64,000 nt of DNA from Pseudomaricurvus sp050633365 (GTDB lineage Bacteria; Pseudomonadota; Gammaproteobacteria; Pseudomonadales; Cellvibrionaceae), in NCBI GenBank assembly GCA_050633365.1, contig JBOEGJ010000006.1, positions 372,001 to 436,000 on the forward strand, in the 5' to 3' direction. The notes beneath the pieces were generated by a model. That model was not told the origin of the DNA, ran no database searches, and saw only the letters and a program-made list of their open reading frames with translations. Positions within the stretch are counted from its first letter, which is position 1, and each line of letters opens with the position of its first letter. Positions 18,277 to 27,741 of this stretch are shown here, in pieces. Position numbers and translations under genes: made by a program.

Positions 18277-18807
18277 ATGCAAAAAGCCCCCATTGGCCTG
18301 TTTTATGGCAGCTCAACCTGCTACACCGAGATCGTTGCCGATAAACTGCGCCAGCGCCTAGGAGAACCTTTGGTTGATGTGTACAACATCGCTGAACAAC
18401 CACTGGTCAATGCCGAGTTTTATCAATATTTGATTATGGGCATTCCCACTTGGGACTACGGCGAGTTACAAGAAGACTGGGAAGAGATTTGGGACGACAT
18501 CGACCAGGTCGATTTTAGTGGCCGCAAAGTCGCCCTTTATGGTTTGGGGGATCAAGTGGGATACCCCGAATGGTTTCTCGATGCCATGGGTTTCTTGCAC
18601 CATAAACTGAAAAAGCTGGGCGCCGAACTGGTGGGCTATTGGCCGAACGAAGGTTATGACTACGAGGGCTCAAAAGCACTTTGCGCCGATCAACAACACT
18701 TTGTTGGCCTCGCCTTAGACGATGAAAATCAGTTCGAACTCACCGACGCTCGATTAGATCGGTGGGTTAGCCAAATTCTCTCTGAGTTCGACGTTAAGCA
18801 ACAATGA
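18277..18807 (+). CDS. fldB: long-chain flavodoxin FldB
   Basis: 176-residue FMN electron carrier. The phosphate loop reads GLFYGSSTCYTE, the form found in E. coli FldB rather than the TGNTE of FldA. The FMN ring-binding loops IPTWDYGELQEDWEE and YGLGDQVGYPEWFLDAMG are intact, with the long-chain insertion between them. Function by family: low-potential electron transfer in the cytoplasm. It lies about 60 bases upstream of mnmC and may be cotranscribed with it. Confidence 0.93.
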   Translation: MQKAPIGLFYGSSTCYTEIVADKLRQRLGEPLVDVYNIAEQPLVNAEFYQYLIMGIPTWDYGELQEDWEEIWDDIDQVDFSGRKVALYGLGDQVGYPEWFLDAMGFLHHKLKKLGAELVGYWPNEGYDYEGSKALCADQQHFVGLALDDENQFELTDARLDRWVSQILSEFDVKQQ

Positions 18808-18866
18808 TATTAGCCGCAATGATGCTAAGCCACTGTGATTTCAAACCAGAATAAGGTCGATGCAGC

Positions 18867-21014
18867 ATGAGTGACACCGATCATCCTGTAAACGCCGATG
18901 GCAACAAGGCGCCTCACTCCAATCCGTCTCGCAGCGACTCTGAATCCGACTCTGAGCCCGGCGGCTACGCGGCATTGCACTGGGATAGCGAGGGACTGCC
19001 GCTATCGAACCAATTCGATGACTACTATTTTTCGAAGCTCAACGGTTTAGAAGAAACTCAGTACATTTACCTCGACCATAATCGTTTACCCGAACGCTTT
19101 TCGGCGCTCGAACCCGAGCAGAGCTTTGTCATTGGGGAAACCGGGTTCGGCACCGGCTTGAACTTTTTAGCCAGCTGGATTTTGTGGCGTGAACAGGCTC
19201 CAACCTCAGCGCAACTGCATTTTATCTCGGTTGAAAAATACCCGCTCAGCCACGACGATCTCGCCCGTGCGCTAGCCCTGTGGCCAGAGTTAGGAGAGCC
19301 CGCTCAGCAATTATCGCAAGCTTACCCTCAGGTGCTGCACCCAGGATTTCATCGTCTCTGCTTCGATCAAGGTCGCGTACAATTAACGCTTATTATCGCT
19401 GATGCCTGCGATGGGCTAAGTCAATTACAACAATCTCTGCACCCAGCCTTTTGTTACCCCCAGCGAGCTGTCGACGCTTGGTTTCTCGACGGCTTTTCGC
19501 CGGCTAAAAACCCTCAAATGTGGCGCCCGGAACTTTTTCAAAAGGTTCATCAACTCAGTGCAAACGAGGCGACGGTGGCGACCTTTGCCGCCGCCACCGC
19601 GGTTAAGCGAGGCCTGCGTGACAACGGTTTCGACATAGTCACCAACAAGGGCTTTGGTAAAAAGCGCGAAATGGTTTCTGGCCAATTGTCGACGCCTTTT
19701 GTCTGCCCTAATGCCGACAGCTTTGACCGCAACAGCTTTAACTCGCCCTATCCTGTTCCTTGGCCTGTGACCAGTACTGCTGCCATTGAAGATAAATCCG
19801 TGGTCGTGGTCGGCGGCGGTATTGCCGGCTGTCATACCGCTCTGGCGCTGGCCAAACGAGGCTGGAAAGTGACGCTGCTGGATCAACAGTCGTCCCTTGC
19901 CAAAGAGGGATCAGGAAACCCCCAGGGTGTGCTATACGCCAAGCTGTCTCATCGACAAGAAACCCTATCGGACTTTAACTTGTTGGCGCTACAGTTTGCG
20001 CAGCGGCACTATCAACCCTACTGGAATCATGACACTAACAGCGCGGATTCTGATAGGGAGTCCATCGGTGAACAATGCGGTGTACTGCAACTGGCTCAAA
20101 CCGACAAGGCTGCGCAGCTGCAGCAAAAACTCACGCAAGCCTACCCTCAGCAAGCGTTGTTTCAACAGGTCGATACCCAAACTGCCAGCGAGCTGTCGGG
20201 GATCGATTGCCCAACAGGCGGTGTATTTTTTCGTCAAGCGGGCTGGTTAAATCCCGCGCACCTGTGTCGCCGCCTCTGTGATCACCCCAATATACAGATA
20301 CGGCTCAATGCTCGGGTGTCACAACTGACAAGAGAAAAAGGTCTATGGCAGCTGTCGCTCAGCAGCGGTGAGACGCTGATAAGCCCCGCGGTCGTCCTCG
20401 CCACCGCCAACCAACTCAAGCAGTTTTCGCACACCGAGCAAGTGCCGCTGAAGCCGATTCGAGGGCAAGTCAGCTACCTCAGCGCCGATTCCAATAGCCA
20501 GAGACTCAAAACAGTGATCTGTGGTGAGGGCTATTTCCCTCCCGCAGATAAGGGCCAACACTGCGTAGGCGCCACCTTTGACCCCCGCTATCTAGAATTG
20601 AAAGTGCGAACCGACGATCATCGGCGCAACTTACTAACTCTCGGTGAACAACTGCCAAGTTTGCGAGGGTCTCTAAGTGACGACGCCATCCGAGGCGGTC
20701 GCGCCGCCTTGCGCTGCACCACACCAGATTATTTGCCCATCGTTGGTCCCGCCCCCAACTATGACGCTTATCTTGAAGACTACGCCCTGCTGCGCAAAAA
20801 CGCCCGCAGCAGCATTGCCCAGGCGGGCGCCTGTTGGCCAAATCTTTTCCTGAATGTCGGCCACGGCTCTCGCGGCCTAGCCTACACCCCCATCTGTGCG
20901 GAAATCTTGGCGGCTCAAATGAATCAAGAGCCCTCTCCCGTGGGACAAACCCTGCAAGCGGCTTTGCACCCCGGCCGCTTTTGGATAAGAGATCTCACTC
21001 GAGGAAAGCGATAA
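18867..21014 (+). CDS. mnmC: bifunctional tRNA modification enzyme MnmC
   Basis: Makes the last two steps of mnm5s2U34 in tRNA: an FAD-dependent removal of the carboxymethyl group and an S-adenosylmethionine-dependent methylation. The N-terminal methyltransferase (about residues 35-270) has GETGFGTGLN (90-99) and DGFSPAKNPQMW. The C-terminal oxidoreductase starts with the FAD motif VVVVGGGIAGCHTAL (about 311) and ends with LNVGHGSRGL. At 715 residues it is somewhat longer than the E. coli enzyme, with an acidic Ser/Asp-rich N-terminal extension of about 30 residues. Both domains look intact. Confidence 0.95.
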   Translation: MSDTDHPVNADGNKAPHSNPSRSDSESDSEPGGYAALHWDSEGLPLSNQFDDYYFSKLNGLEETQYIYLDHNRLPERFSALEPEQSFVIGETGFGTGLNFLASWILWREQAPTSAQLHFISVEKYPLSHDDLARALALWPELGEPAQQLSQAYPQVLHPGFHRLCFDQGRVQLTLIIADACDGLSQLQQSLHPAFCYPQRAVDAWFLDGFSPAKNPQMWRPELFQKVHQLSANEATVATFAAATAVKRGLRDNGFDIVTNKGFGKKREMVSGQLSTPFVCPNADSFDRNSFNSPYPVPWPVTSTAAIEDKSVVVVGGGIAGCHTALALAKRGWKVTLLDQQSSLAKEGSGNPQGVLYAKLSHRQETLSDFNLLALQFAQRHYQPYWNHDTNSADSDRESIGEQCGVLQLAQTDKAAQLQQKLTQAYPQQALFQQVDTQTASELSGIDCPTGGVFFRQAGWLNPAHLCRRLCDHPNIQIRLNARVSQLTREKGLWQLSLSSGETLISPAVVLATANQLKQFSHTEQVPLKPIRGQVSYLSADSNSQRLKTVICGEGYFPPADKGQHCVGATFDPRYLELKVRTDDHRRNLLTLGEQLPSLRGSLSDDAIRGGRAALRCTTPDYLPIVGPAPNYDAYLEDYALLRKNARSSIAQAGACWPNLFLNVGHGSRGLAYTPICAEILAAQMNQEPSPVGQTLQAALHPGRFWIRDLTRGKR

Positions 21015-21068
21015 ATACGGCTCTGGGCTACACTGTGTAAATACCTTTAGAGCACAAAGGAGCTCAAC

Positions 21069-21539
21069 ATGTTATTAGGTGCCGGCCGTCGTCGCGGAGA
21101 GCTGCCCAGTGGGGTAGACAGCATCCACAATTATTACGAACACTTAGTTCTCGACGAAATTGCACACGTCAGTGAACGCTCCCACAGCGACGGAGAATTT
21201 CTCGCCGATACCGCCTGTGTCGCACTGAATCATTTGCCACCGCGCTACATTCGCCACGACGTCGACATGACCTTTTTTCTGTCGATCGAAGACCTCCAGG
21301 AAATTCACAATAAAGTACACGACGCGGTCGCCAAGGCCATTGCCTATGTGGAAGAGCGTGAGGCCATACGGGCCGAAGAAGACGCCCAACAACAGGCGCT
21401 AGATGCCAAAGCAAAAGAAGTTCAAGAAGCAAGGGAGCGCGAGGCGCTCGCAGCAGCAGAAAGCTCTGAAGACAGCTCTGAAGGCAATTCTGAAGGCAGC
21501 GCGGGAGACAGTCCCAACACTGCGCAAACCTCACCCTAA
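21069..21539 (+). CDS. ComFB-domain protein
   Basis: 156 residues. Residues about 15-95 match the ComFB (late competence development) domain: IHNYYEHLVLDEI, then DTACVALNHLPPRYIRHDVDM and FFLS. The rest is an Ala/Glu-rich coiled-coil (about 95-130) and a Ser/Glu/Gly-rich tail. ComFB-type proteins have recently been reported as receptors for cyclic dinucleotides such as c-di-GMP, which would fit the other c-di-GMP genes here; binding by this protein is inference. A ribosome site (AAGGAGCTC) precedes the ATG. It is followed by a strong terminator, so fldB-mnmC-comFB may be one unit. Confidence 0.8.
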   Translation: MLLGAGRRRGELPSGVDSIHNYYEHLVLDEIAHVSERSHSDGEFLADTACVALNHLPPRYIRHDVDMTFFLSIEDLQEIHNKVHDAVAKAIAYVEEREAIRAEEDAQQQALDAKAKEVQEAREREALAAAESSEDSSEGNSEGSAGDSPNTAQTSP

Positions 21540-21600
21540 TTCAGTTTGGCTCTCAGCTCTTGGCTAAAACCAAGCGCTAGACCCAGCAACAATCCAATAA

Positions 21601-21626
21601 AAGCCCCTAATGATTGGGGCTTTTTT
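21601..21626. terminator. bidirectional Rho-independent terminator
   Basis: AAGCCCC (21601-21607) and GGGGCTT (21616-21622) form a 7-bp GC-rich stem with an 8-base loop, followed on the plus strand by TTTTTT and on the minus strand by TTTTATT. It ends the ComFB gene and the convergent DUF502 gene, whose last codons lie within it. Confidence 0.85.
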
Positions 21627-22224
21627 GATCCATCACCAGTTGCGATCCAGCGCCGCAAGCGATCACCGTTTTCATGGCTTGCTCGACGCTGATTTCAGGT
21701 AATAACTGAACACTACTTTGTGGCAAGTGGTACACCATTCCTGAGGTAGGCATAGGTGCAGTAGGTACAAACACGGTGTATCCAAAACTGTGCTCGGCGG
21801 TAACAATCGCAGTCACCCACAAATCGTGCTCCCCGTAGAGCCGAACAAGCGCCACCTGCCCACTGAGAATCGATGCCTCGTCACTACCGCCCACAAATTG
21901 CACGACGATATCTCGGATGGTGCTATAACCTGGTGCGAACTTTGCCAAACCCTTATCGAGCCAAGAATGTAACCAACCACCGACACCGGTTTTGATTAAT
22001 AGGCCAATGCCAAAACAGACGCTGATCAAAATCAACAGTACAATCGCATCGGCCATGAGTTCGCGTATATCGGCACGACTGGTTAAGATATTGGTTAGCG
22101 GTTGGATCACATCGGTGATCAATGCAAACAACCACTGAAATAGAATCATCAAAATCGCGATGGGTAAGACAACGGTAATGCCCCCCAAAAACGTTAACGC
22201 AATAAATGACCGCAGCTTTTTCAT
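21607..22224 (-). CDS. DUF502 family inner membrane protein
   Basis: 205 residues with the family's N-terminal pattern FIALTFLGGITVVLPIAILM, two membrane helices (about 8-35 and 58-80), then a conserved soluble part (APGYSTIRDIVVQF, then FVPTAPMPTSGMVYHLP). DUF502 proteins are widespread in bacteria, and no firm molecular function is known to me. The start codon is directly back to back with that of the glutaminyl cyclase gene on the other strand. Confidence 0.85.
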   Translation of the reverse strand: MKKLRSFIALTFLGGITVVLPIAILMILFQWLFALITDVIQPLTNILTSRADIRELMADAIVLLILISVCFGIGLLIKTGVGGWLHSWLDKGLAKFAPGYSTIRDIVVQFVGGSDEASILSGQVALVRLYGEHDLWVTAIVTAEHSFGYTVFVPTAPMPTSGMVYHLPQSSVQLLPEISVEQAMKTVIACGAGSQLVMDQKSPNH

Positions 22225-23140
22225 GAACGTTTATCTTCCCTCACTATTAACTTTGTGTGTATTTAGTCTGTGTGTATCCACTAGGCCTGCCGCTTGCCAA
22301 TCGTTCGGCGCCAATCGCCGCCGCGCTCATTTTCCCTTGGCATGCTTGCTGATTGTGACACTTAGCATGATATCTGGATTAGCCTCGAGCGGCACATGGG
22401 CGGAGCCAAAACTATTACCGCCACCGATCACTTACCGGTTACACATCCTGCAAGAGCTCCCCCATTCTCGCAAGGCTTTTACCCAAGGCTTGGTATTGCA
22501 CAAGGGCAGTATGATTGAAAGCAGCGGCTTGTATGGACGATCGTTTATACAGCGCTTTCACCCCCAGACCAATCGACTGGAACACAAGCGTCAGCTGCAT
22601 CCACGACTCTTCGCCGAAGGCATTGCCATCAGCAATGACCAACTGTATCTGTTGCTGTGGAAACAGGGAAAGGTTTTACGCTACGACCCTGACACCTTCG
22701 AATTATTAGGCCATCTTACCTATCAAGGTGAAGGTTGGGGACTGGCAACACTTGGCGATCAATTAGTGATGAGTAACGGCACTGCGACGCTCACCTACCG
22801 CGCTCCGGAAACCTTTGCGCCCTTAAGAACTCTCAAGGTGACATTGGATGGGCAAGAATTACATCAACTCAACGCCTTAACCACTACCGATGCACAATCC
22901 CCCTTCGGCAAATTGATTTGGGCCAATGTGTGGAAAGACAATCGACTCTTCGCCATTGATCCCCAAAGCGGTGTCGTAGTCGGGCTTGTTGATCTCTCGC
23001 TATTGGCCGACAAAAATCGCAGTAGCAGCGCAGAGGATGTACTGAACGGTGTTGCTTGGGATCCAGAGAATCAAGGGTTTTGGGTAACGGGAAAACGCTG
23101 GAAGCGTCGCTACTTTATTCAACTTGCATCGCCGAGTTAG
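22223..23140 (+). CDS. glutaminyl-peptide cyclotransferase (plant-type QC)
   Basis: Five-bladed beta-propeller enzyme of the plant/bacterial QC family, which converts N-terminal Gln to pyroglutamate. Motifs: HSRKAFTQGLVLHKGSMIESSGLYG near the start of the mature part, FAEGIAISNDQLYLLLWKQGKVLRYD, YQGEGWGLATLGDQLVMSNGTATL, and LNGVAWDPENQGFWVTGKRWKR at the end. The hydrophobic segment before EPKLLPPP suggests export to the periplasm. The start is uncertain: ATG 22223 overlaps the divergent DUF502 start, no good ribosome site is seen, and a later start near 22337-22368 would leave just a signal peptide. Confidence 0.85.
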   Translation: MNVYLPSLLTLCVFSLCVSTRPAACQSFGANRRRAHFPLACLLIVTLSMISGLASSGTWAEPKLLPPPITYRLHILQELPHSRKAFTQGLVLHKGSMIESSGLYGRSFIQRFHPQTNRLEHKRQLHPRLFAEGIAISNDQLYLLLWKQGKVLRYDPDTFELLGHLTYQGEGWGLATLGDQLVMSNGTATLTYRAPETFAPLRTLKVTLDGQELHQLNALTTTDAQSPFGKLIWANVWKDNRLFAIDPQSGVVVGLVDLSLLADKNRSSSAEDVLNGVAWDPENQGFWVTGKRWKRRYFIQLASPS

Positions 23141-23188
23141 GCGGCAGCATGAGCTAGGATCGGTGTAAATACCATCTGCAACGGCCAA

Positions 23189-23267
23189 CCTCGATTACCT
23201 CGATTACCTCGATCACCTCGATTTCCTCGCTAACCTAAGCAGCCCAAAGCAACCCAAAGCAACCCAA
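23189..23267. repeat. two back-to-back intergenic tandem repeats (9 bp and 10 bp units)
   Basis: Five copies of a 9-base unit (CCTCGATTA, CCTCGATTA, CCTCGATCA, CCTCGATTT, CCTCGCTAA) fill 23189-23233. Three copies of a 10-base unit (AGCAGCCCAA, AGCAACCCAA, AGCAACCCAA) follow at 23238-23267. They lie between the convergent QC and diguanylate cyclase genes. No coding potential; no obvious terminator. Confidence 0.85.
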
Positions 23268-23273
23268 AACAAC

Positions 23274-24410
23274 TTAAGTCACGAGCTGGCAAAACACTTT
23301 TGAGACGACTCGATTGCGACCACTGTTTTTGGCTTCGTACATGGCCTCGTCGGCAGATTTAAGTAGACGCTGACCCAGCTTTATCAAATCGGGGCAACGC
23401 TCACCCACCGGCTGCCAACAGGCCAAGCCAATGGAAACTGTCGGTCGAATACGGCTTTGTCCCACCAGCGACAAAGCTTCGACCGCGGCGCGAATACGCT
23501 CGGCAATCACCTCCCCCTCGGCCTTTTCACAGCCGTTCAACAACACCACAAACTCTTCACCGCCATAGCGAGCCATCAAATCAATTTTACGCAGCTGCTC
23601 CTTGATCGCCTGCGCCACCTCTTTTAAACACACGTCTCCGGCGCTGTGACCATGCTCATCATTGATCAGCTTGAAGTGATCGACATCGACAAAAAGGCAA
23701 GTTAAGGCATGGTCGCTGCGCTGAGCGCGCTCAAGTTCTTTGGCGTATTCCAACTCAAAGTTCATGCGATTGCTGACTTGAGTCAGCATGTCGTAGCGGC
23801 TTTGATGCTGAAGGTGCTCGTGGGTCAGGCTATTGTCCAAACACACCGCACAGATACAGGCGAGATGGTGCATAAAATCGACCGCTTTATCGGACGAAAA
23901 ACGCTCGGCGGAGCGACTGGCAAAATGCAAACTCCCCATCAGCTGCCCTTTTCGCATCAGTGGCAAGAGCGCTGCACTGCCGAGATCCGGTAACTTGGGA
24001 AACAATCGACTCGAGGTTAATGCATCTAACTCGCCTAAACTCACCCGGAATTCGCCTGGATACAGTGATAGAGAAAACTCCTCACTGTGACGCAACTGAA
24101 GCCGGTTGCCGTAGGAATCGATATCGAGCGTCTCTAGCAGATCACGAATGGCGTAATCGCGATCCACCAAAATCAAACTCACATCAGCCAATTCAAAGTG
24201 TTTTTGACTGTCGCTGAGTAGAAAGTCGAGCATATCCGTGAGTCGATGAGACCCCAAGAGCTTAAATTCAAAGTTCTCGAAATGGCGATCAATTCGATGA
24301 TTTTCTTCGATTCGAGCCAACAGCGACTTCACTGTGAGCTTCAGTTTGGCGTTCTCTTGCTGTAAATCACTCATTTGCGCAACAAATTCAACCATTACAA
24401 TCCATGACAA
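23274..24410 (-). CDS. diguanylate cyclase (DUF484-GGDEF)
   Basis: 378 residues, no membrane helix. An N-terminal coiled-coil (about residues 13-40) leads into a GAF-like DUF484 domain (about 40-215) and a C-terminal GGDEF domain (about 220-375). The active site is RYGGEEF (about 280-286), a functional variant. An RKID motif exactly five residues before it gives the RxxD inhibitory site. It should make c-di-GMP from two GTP and be product-inhibited. It stands alone between QC and trhP. The start may be the internal ATG (residue 13), which begins the coiled-coil directly. Confidence 0.9.
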   Translation of the reverse strand: MSWIVMVEFVAQMSDLQQENAKLKLTVKSLLARIEENHRIDRHFENFEFKLLGSHRLTDMLDFLLSDSQKHFELADVSLILVDRDYAIRDLLETLDIDSYGNRLQLRHSEEFSLSLYPGEFRVSLGELDALTSSRLFPKLPDLGSAALLPLMRKGQLMGSLHFASRSAERFSSDKAVDFMHHLACICAVCLDNSLTHEHLQHQSRYDMLTQVSNRMNFELEYAKELERAQRSDHALTCLFVDVDHFKLINDEHGHSAGDVCLKEVAQAIKEQLRKIDLMARYGGEEFVVLLNGCEKAEGEVIAERIRAAVEALSLVGQSRIRPTVSIGLACWQPVGERCPDLIKLGQRLLKSADEAMYEAKNSGRNRVVSKVFCQLVT

Positions 24411-24539
24411 ACTGAATTATCGGCAGAGTTGCGATAAAATTGCGGGCTAATTTTAGAACATTTGCATTGGCGCACACTTCTGGTTATGGCGACTTAGTCC
24501 AAAAACCGAATCTGCCGACACTGACTCACCGAGATTGAT

Positions 24540-25889
24540 ATGACCTCCACAGAATTGTTATCCCCCGCAGGCACCCTGAAAAGCATGCGTTACGCCTTCG
24601 CGTACGGCGCCGACGCCGTCTACGCCGGTCAACCCCGCTATAGCTTGCGAGTGCGGAACAATGAGTTCAATCGCCTAGAGAATCTCTCGGCGGCTGTGAA
24701 AGAAGCCCACAGCATGGGAAAACAGTTCTATCTAGCCAGTAACCTATCACCCCATAACGACAAAGTTCGAACCTATCTAAGAGATCTTGAGCCAGTCATC
24801 GAGATGCAACCAGACGCCCTGATTATGTCGGACCCCGGCCTGATTATGATGGTGCGTGAAAAATGGCCCGACATGCCCGTGCATCTATCGGTGCAAGCCA
24901 ACGCCGTCAATTACGCCACGGTGCAATTTTGGCAGCGCCAAGGGATAGAGCGGGTCATCCTATCGCGCGAGCTATCGCTGGATGAAATCGAAGAGATTCG
25001 CCAACGCTGCCCCGAAATGGAGCTCGAAGTGTTCGTGCACGGCGCCCTGTGTATCGCCTATTCAGGACGCTGTTTACTATCGGGTTACATGACCCACCGA
25101 GATTCAAACCAAGGCGCCTGCACCAATTCTTGTCGCTGGGAATACAACACTCACGACGCCAAGGAAACCGAAACCGGCGACTTGATCGCCGTAGAAAAGC
25201 CGCCCACCGCCTCGGTATACGACCCGAAGGTTGCCGGCGCCAAAGCCGATAGCGGAGAAATCGCCATGCTACTGCAAGAGCGAAGCCGCCCCGGTGAATA
25301 CATGCCCGCCTACGAAGACGAGCACGGCACTTATATTATGAATTCAAAAGATCTGCGAGCTGTTCAGCATGTGGATCGCCTGGTAAAAATGGGGATCAGC
25401 TCGCTCAAAATCGAAGGCAGAACCAAGTCCCACTACTATGTTGGTCGCACGGCACAGGTCTATCGCCAAGCCATCGACAACGCCAGCGGTAATAAGCCCT
25501 TCGATATGGGACTGATGAAAGAGCTCGAACATTTGGCCAACCGAGGTTACACAGAAGGTTTTTATCGCCGCCATGTGCCCAGCGAATATCAAAACTATGA
25601 AGACGGAAATCCTAATAATAATCAACAATTCGTTGGCGAGGCCATCGGCTACAATGCCGACAAGGGTATGTTAACGGTCGACGTTAAAAACAAGTTTGAG
25701 CTGGGCAATCATTTGGAGTTAATCACACCAAAAGGCAACTTGTCGTTTGACTTACAGCAACTCGAAAACAAGAAAGGAGCGGCTATCGAGGTCGCCCCAG
25801 GATCAGGCCATCAGGTGAATATTCCCATGCCTGCCGACATTCAACTCTCTGAAGACGGTGGCTACGCAATGCTAATGCGTCACCTATAA
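24540..25889 (+). CDS. trhP: tRNA 5-hydroxyuridine modification protein TrhP (U32 family)
   Basis: 449-residue member of the peptidase U32 family, formerly yegQ. By homology it acts with prephenate and an iron-sulfur cluster in forming 5-hydroxyuridine at tRNA wobble position 34. It begins ELLSPAGTLKSMRYAFAYGADAVYAG and has the U32 signature EVFVHGALCIAYSGRCLLSGY followed by further Cys (GACTNSCRW) that can hold a cluster. A small C-terminal beta domain is present. No protease function should be assumed from the family name. Confidence 0.92.
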   Translation: MTSTELLSPAGTLKSMRYAFAYGADAVYAGQPRYSLRVRNNEFNRLENLSAAVKEAHSMGKQFYLASNLSPHNDKVRTYLRDLEPVIEMQPDALIMSDPGLIMMVREKWPDMPVHLSVQANAVNYATVQFWQRQGIERVILSRELSLDEIEEIRQRCPEMELEVFVHGALCIAYSGRCLLSGYMTHRDSNQGACTNSCRWEYNTHDAKETETGDLIAVEKPPTASVYDPKVAGAKADSGEIAMLLQERSRPGEYMPAYEDEHGTYIMNSKDLRAVQHVDRLVKMGISSLKIEGRTKSHYYVGRTAQVYRQAIDNASGNKPFDMGLMKELEHLANRGYTEGFYRRHVPSEYQNYEDGNPNNNQQFVGEAIGYNADKGMLTVDVKNKFELGNHLELITPKGNLSFDLQQLENKKGAAIEVAPGSGHQVNIPMPADIQLSEDGGYAMLMRHL

Positions 25890-25962
25890 TGACACTATAA
25901 ACCTCAGCCCGTGGCGTCTGTCGCGGGCGGGTAACGATAATCACTAGATAGGCGGCAGCCAT

Positions 25963-26817
25963 TTGTTTTTGTCTCTCTCGAAGCCGTTACCGTATTGGCC
26001 AAGGCTGCTCGCTAGCGCGGCCCTATTGCTGAGCTCACAACTCTGCACCGCTCAACAGAGTGCTGAAGCGCTAACAGTGAAGCATGGCGTACTCGGCCTT
26101 GGTCAACTTAGTATCGTCAAAGATGGAAAAGTACTCGGCGGCCTGAAGGTGGAACTGCTCGACGCCATCGCTGAGCGTCTAGGCTGGCAGGTTGACCACA
26201 GTTACTGCCCCTTCCAACGCTGCTTGCGCTCTATGGCCGGTGGCGAGTTAGATATCATGGTCTTCATTGCGGTCAACGACTCTCGCAGTCAATATCTCGA
26301 TTACATTCAGGTCTGGTCGATTCCACGCAAAATGCCCTTCTACATGCTCGAGGGACAAGAGCACCGCCTTCAAAACTACCAAGACCTGTACCAACTTCGT
26401 GTTGGCGTGGTGAATGGTTACTCTTATTTCAAGCGTTTTGACGAAGACACCCAGATAGAAAAAGTTGTGGTTCAAAACGAAAAACAATTACCGCGAATGA
26501 TCATTGCAGGTCGAATCGATACTTACATCGCCTTCGATCAACGCCGAGAACAACTCTTACTACAATACCCCCAACTGATCGCACCACCATTTAATCACGC
26601 CTTCTCGGATACGGCTCTGCTGGCCATCAGTAAAAGCTCTCCCCTAGCCCAGCACAGCAAAGAGCTCGAAATTGCCGCCTTGTCAGTCATAAAAGACGGC
26701 ACCATGGCCGCACTGTGGAAAAAGTTTCTAGGCGAGGACCAGCCACCCTACCCATCACATTTAGCGCCAAATCCCGACACCCAAGGCTCTGACCATCACA
26801 ATGGTAATGGCGAATGA
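25963..26817 (+). CDS. periplasmic substrate-binding protein (SBP family 3-like), copy 1
   Basis: 284 residues, starting at TTG, with a signal peptide (about residues 1-30, ending CTAQQ). The rest is a bilobed amino-acid-type binding fold (KDGKVLGGLKVELLDAIAERLGW at the start, LRVGVVNGYSYF at the hinge). It carries a Cys pair, CPFQRC, followed by LRSMAGGELDIMVF, shared with the next gene. No permease or ATPase gene is near, so it may be a stand-alone sensor or scavenger. The next gene overlaps by 4 bases (ATGA). Ligand unknown. Confidence 0.8.
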   Translation: MFLSLSKPLPYWPRLLASAALLLSSQLCTAQQSAEALTVKHGVLGLGQLSIVKDGKVLGGLKVELLDAIAERLGWQVDHSYCPFQRCLRSMAGGELDIMVFIAVNDSRSQYLDYIQVWSIPRKMPFYMLEGQEHRLQNYQDLYQLRVGVVNGYSYFKRFDEDTQIEKVVVQNEKQLPRMIIAGRIDTYIAFDQRREQLLLQYPQLIAPPFNHAFSDTALLAISKSSPLAQHSKELEIAALSVIKDGTMAALWKKFLGEDQPPYPSHLAPNPDTQGSDHHNGNGE

Positions 26818-27737
26818 TTGATCCGCCTGTGCCGTTCAGCGCCATTCACAAAGCCCGATCGAGCCAGCAATACCTCACGGTCTGCGCTTGCTTGCAAGCC
26901 TTGATCCTTGGTTTGATCCTTTTTGCGGCTCTCGTGCCAAGCAGCAACGCCAATAGCAGCCAAACCTTTGTGCACGGGGCCGTTCAGCAAGCAGGGTTTA
27001 TGGACTTTGAGTCAGACGGTGAAATTTCGGGCTTCAAACACGCACTTGTGGGAGAGTTGGCTCGACGCCTAAACTGGCAAGACGCACACCAAAAGTGCCC
27101 CTTTCAACGCTGTTTGTTTTCCATGGCTAATGGCTCTCTCGATATGATGGTATTTGTGAGTGCCACCCAAGAGCGCTTTGACTACCTCGACTTTATTCAA
27201 GTATGGCCCAGCACCCGAAAGATTCCGTTTTACGTGAGAGACGGCGAGCAAAAGCGATTAACCCGCTATGACGATTTGTCCGGCCTGCGTATTGGCGTCG
27301 TGAATGGCTATGCGTATTTTCCACGCTTCGACAAAGACAACTCCTTAAAAAAAATCACGGTCACCACCGAACGTCAACTGACTCATATGCTGCAAGCCAA
27401 CCGCATCGACACCTACATCGCCTTTGATGCCATTCACTTCGACCAACACTCCGAGCGCAAAAAAGTCGTCAAAGCCCCCTTTGAGAAAACGGTCGAAAGT
27501 TCTGCGCTGATTGCCATCAGTAAAAAATCGCCGCTCGAGAATATACTGCCCCAGATTGAGCGAGAGATTATCTCAATGATTGATGATGGTAGTTTAATGG
27601 ATCTCTGGTCGCGATCCTTTCCTCACAAGCAATTCCCTTACCCTTTGCAGGCCTATCCCAAGCACACGCTGGATCGACCAAGCTCGAACGCACATTCGCT
27701 TGAGCAGCGCCTCCGCAACGTATCGGGCAAAAAGTGA
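26814..27737 (+). CDS. periplasmic substrate-binding protein (SBP family 3-like), copy 2
   Basis: 307-residue paralogue of the gene before it, with the same layout: an N-terminal signal or anchor segment (about residues 22-44), HQKCPFQRC followed by LFSMANGSLDMMVF, the hinge LRIGVVNGYAYFPRFD, then RIDTYIAFDAIHFD. A tandem duplication is the simplest origin. Translational coupling to copy 1 (ATGA) suggests both are made together, perhaps as a pair. Followed after 4 bases by cobB. No membrane transporter subunits accompany it. Confidence 0.8.
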   Translation: MIDPPVPFSAIHKARSSQQYLTVCACLQALILGLILFAALVPSSNANSSQTFVHGAVQQAGFMDFESDGEISGFKHALVGELARRLNWQDAHQKCPFQRCLFSMANGSLDMMVFVSATQERFDYLDFIQVWPSTRKIPFYVRDGEQKRLTRYDDLSGLRIGVVNGYAYFPRFDKDNSLKKITVTTERQLTHMLQANRIDTYIAFDAIHFDQHSERKKVVKAPFEKTVESSALIAISKKSPLENILPQIEREIISMIDDGSLMDLWSRSFPHKQFPYPLQAYPKHTLDRPSSNAHSLEQRLRNVSGKK

Positions 27738-27741
27738 TCTG

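Noticed and set aside
19425..19886. 153-codon ORF antisense to mnmC
   Set aside because: mnmC has complete domain motifs across this stretch; the antisense frame shows none.
25963..27737. ABC transporter operon built on the two binding proteins
   Set aside because: No permease or ATPase gene is next to them; the following gene is a sirtuin.
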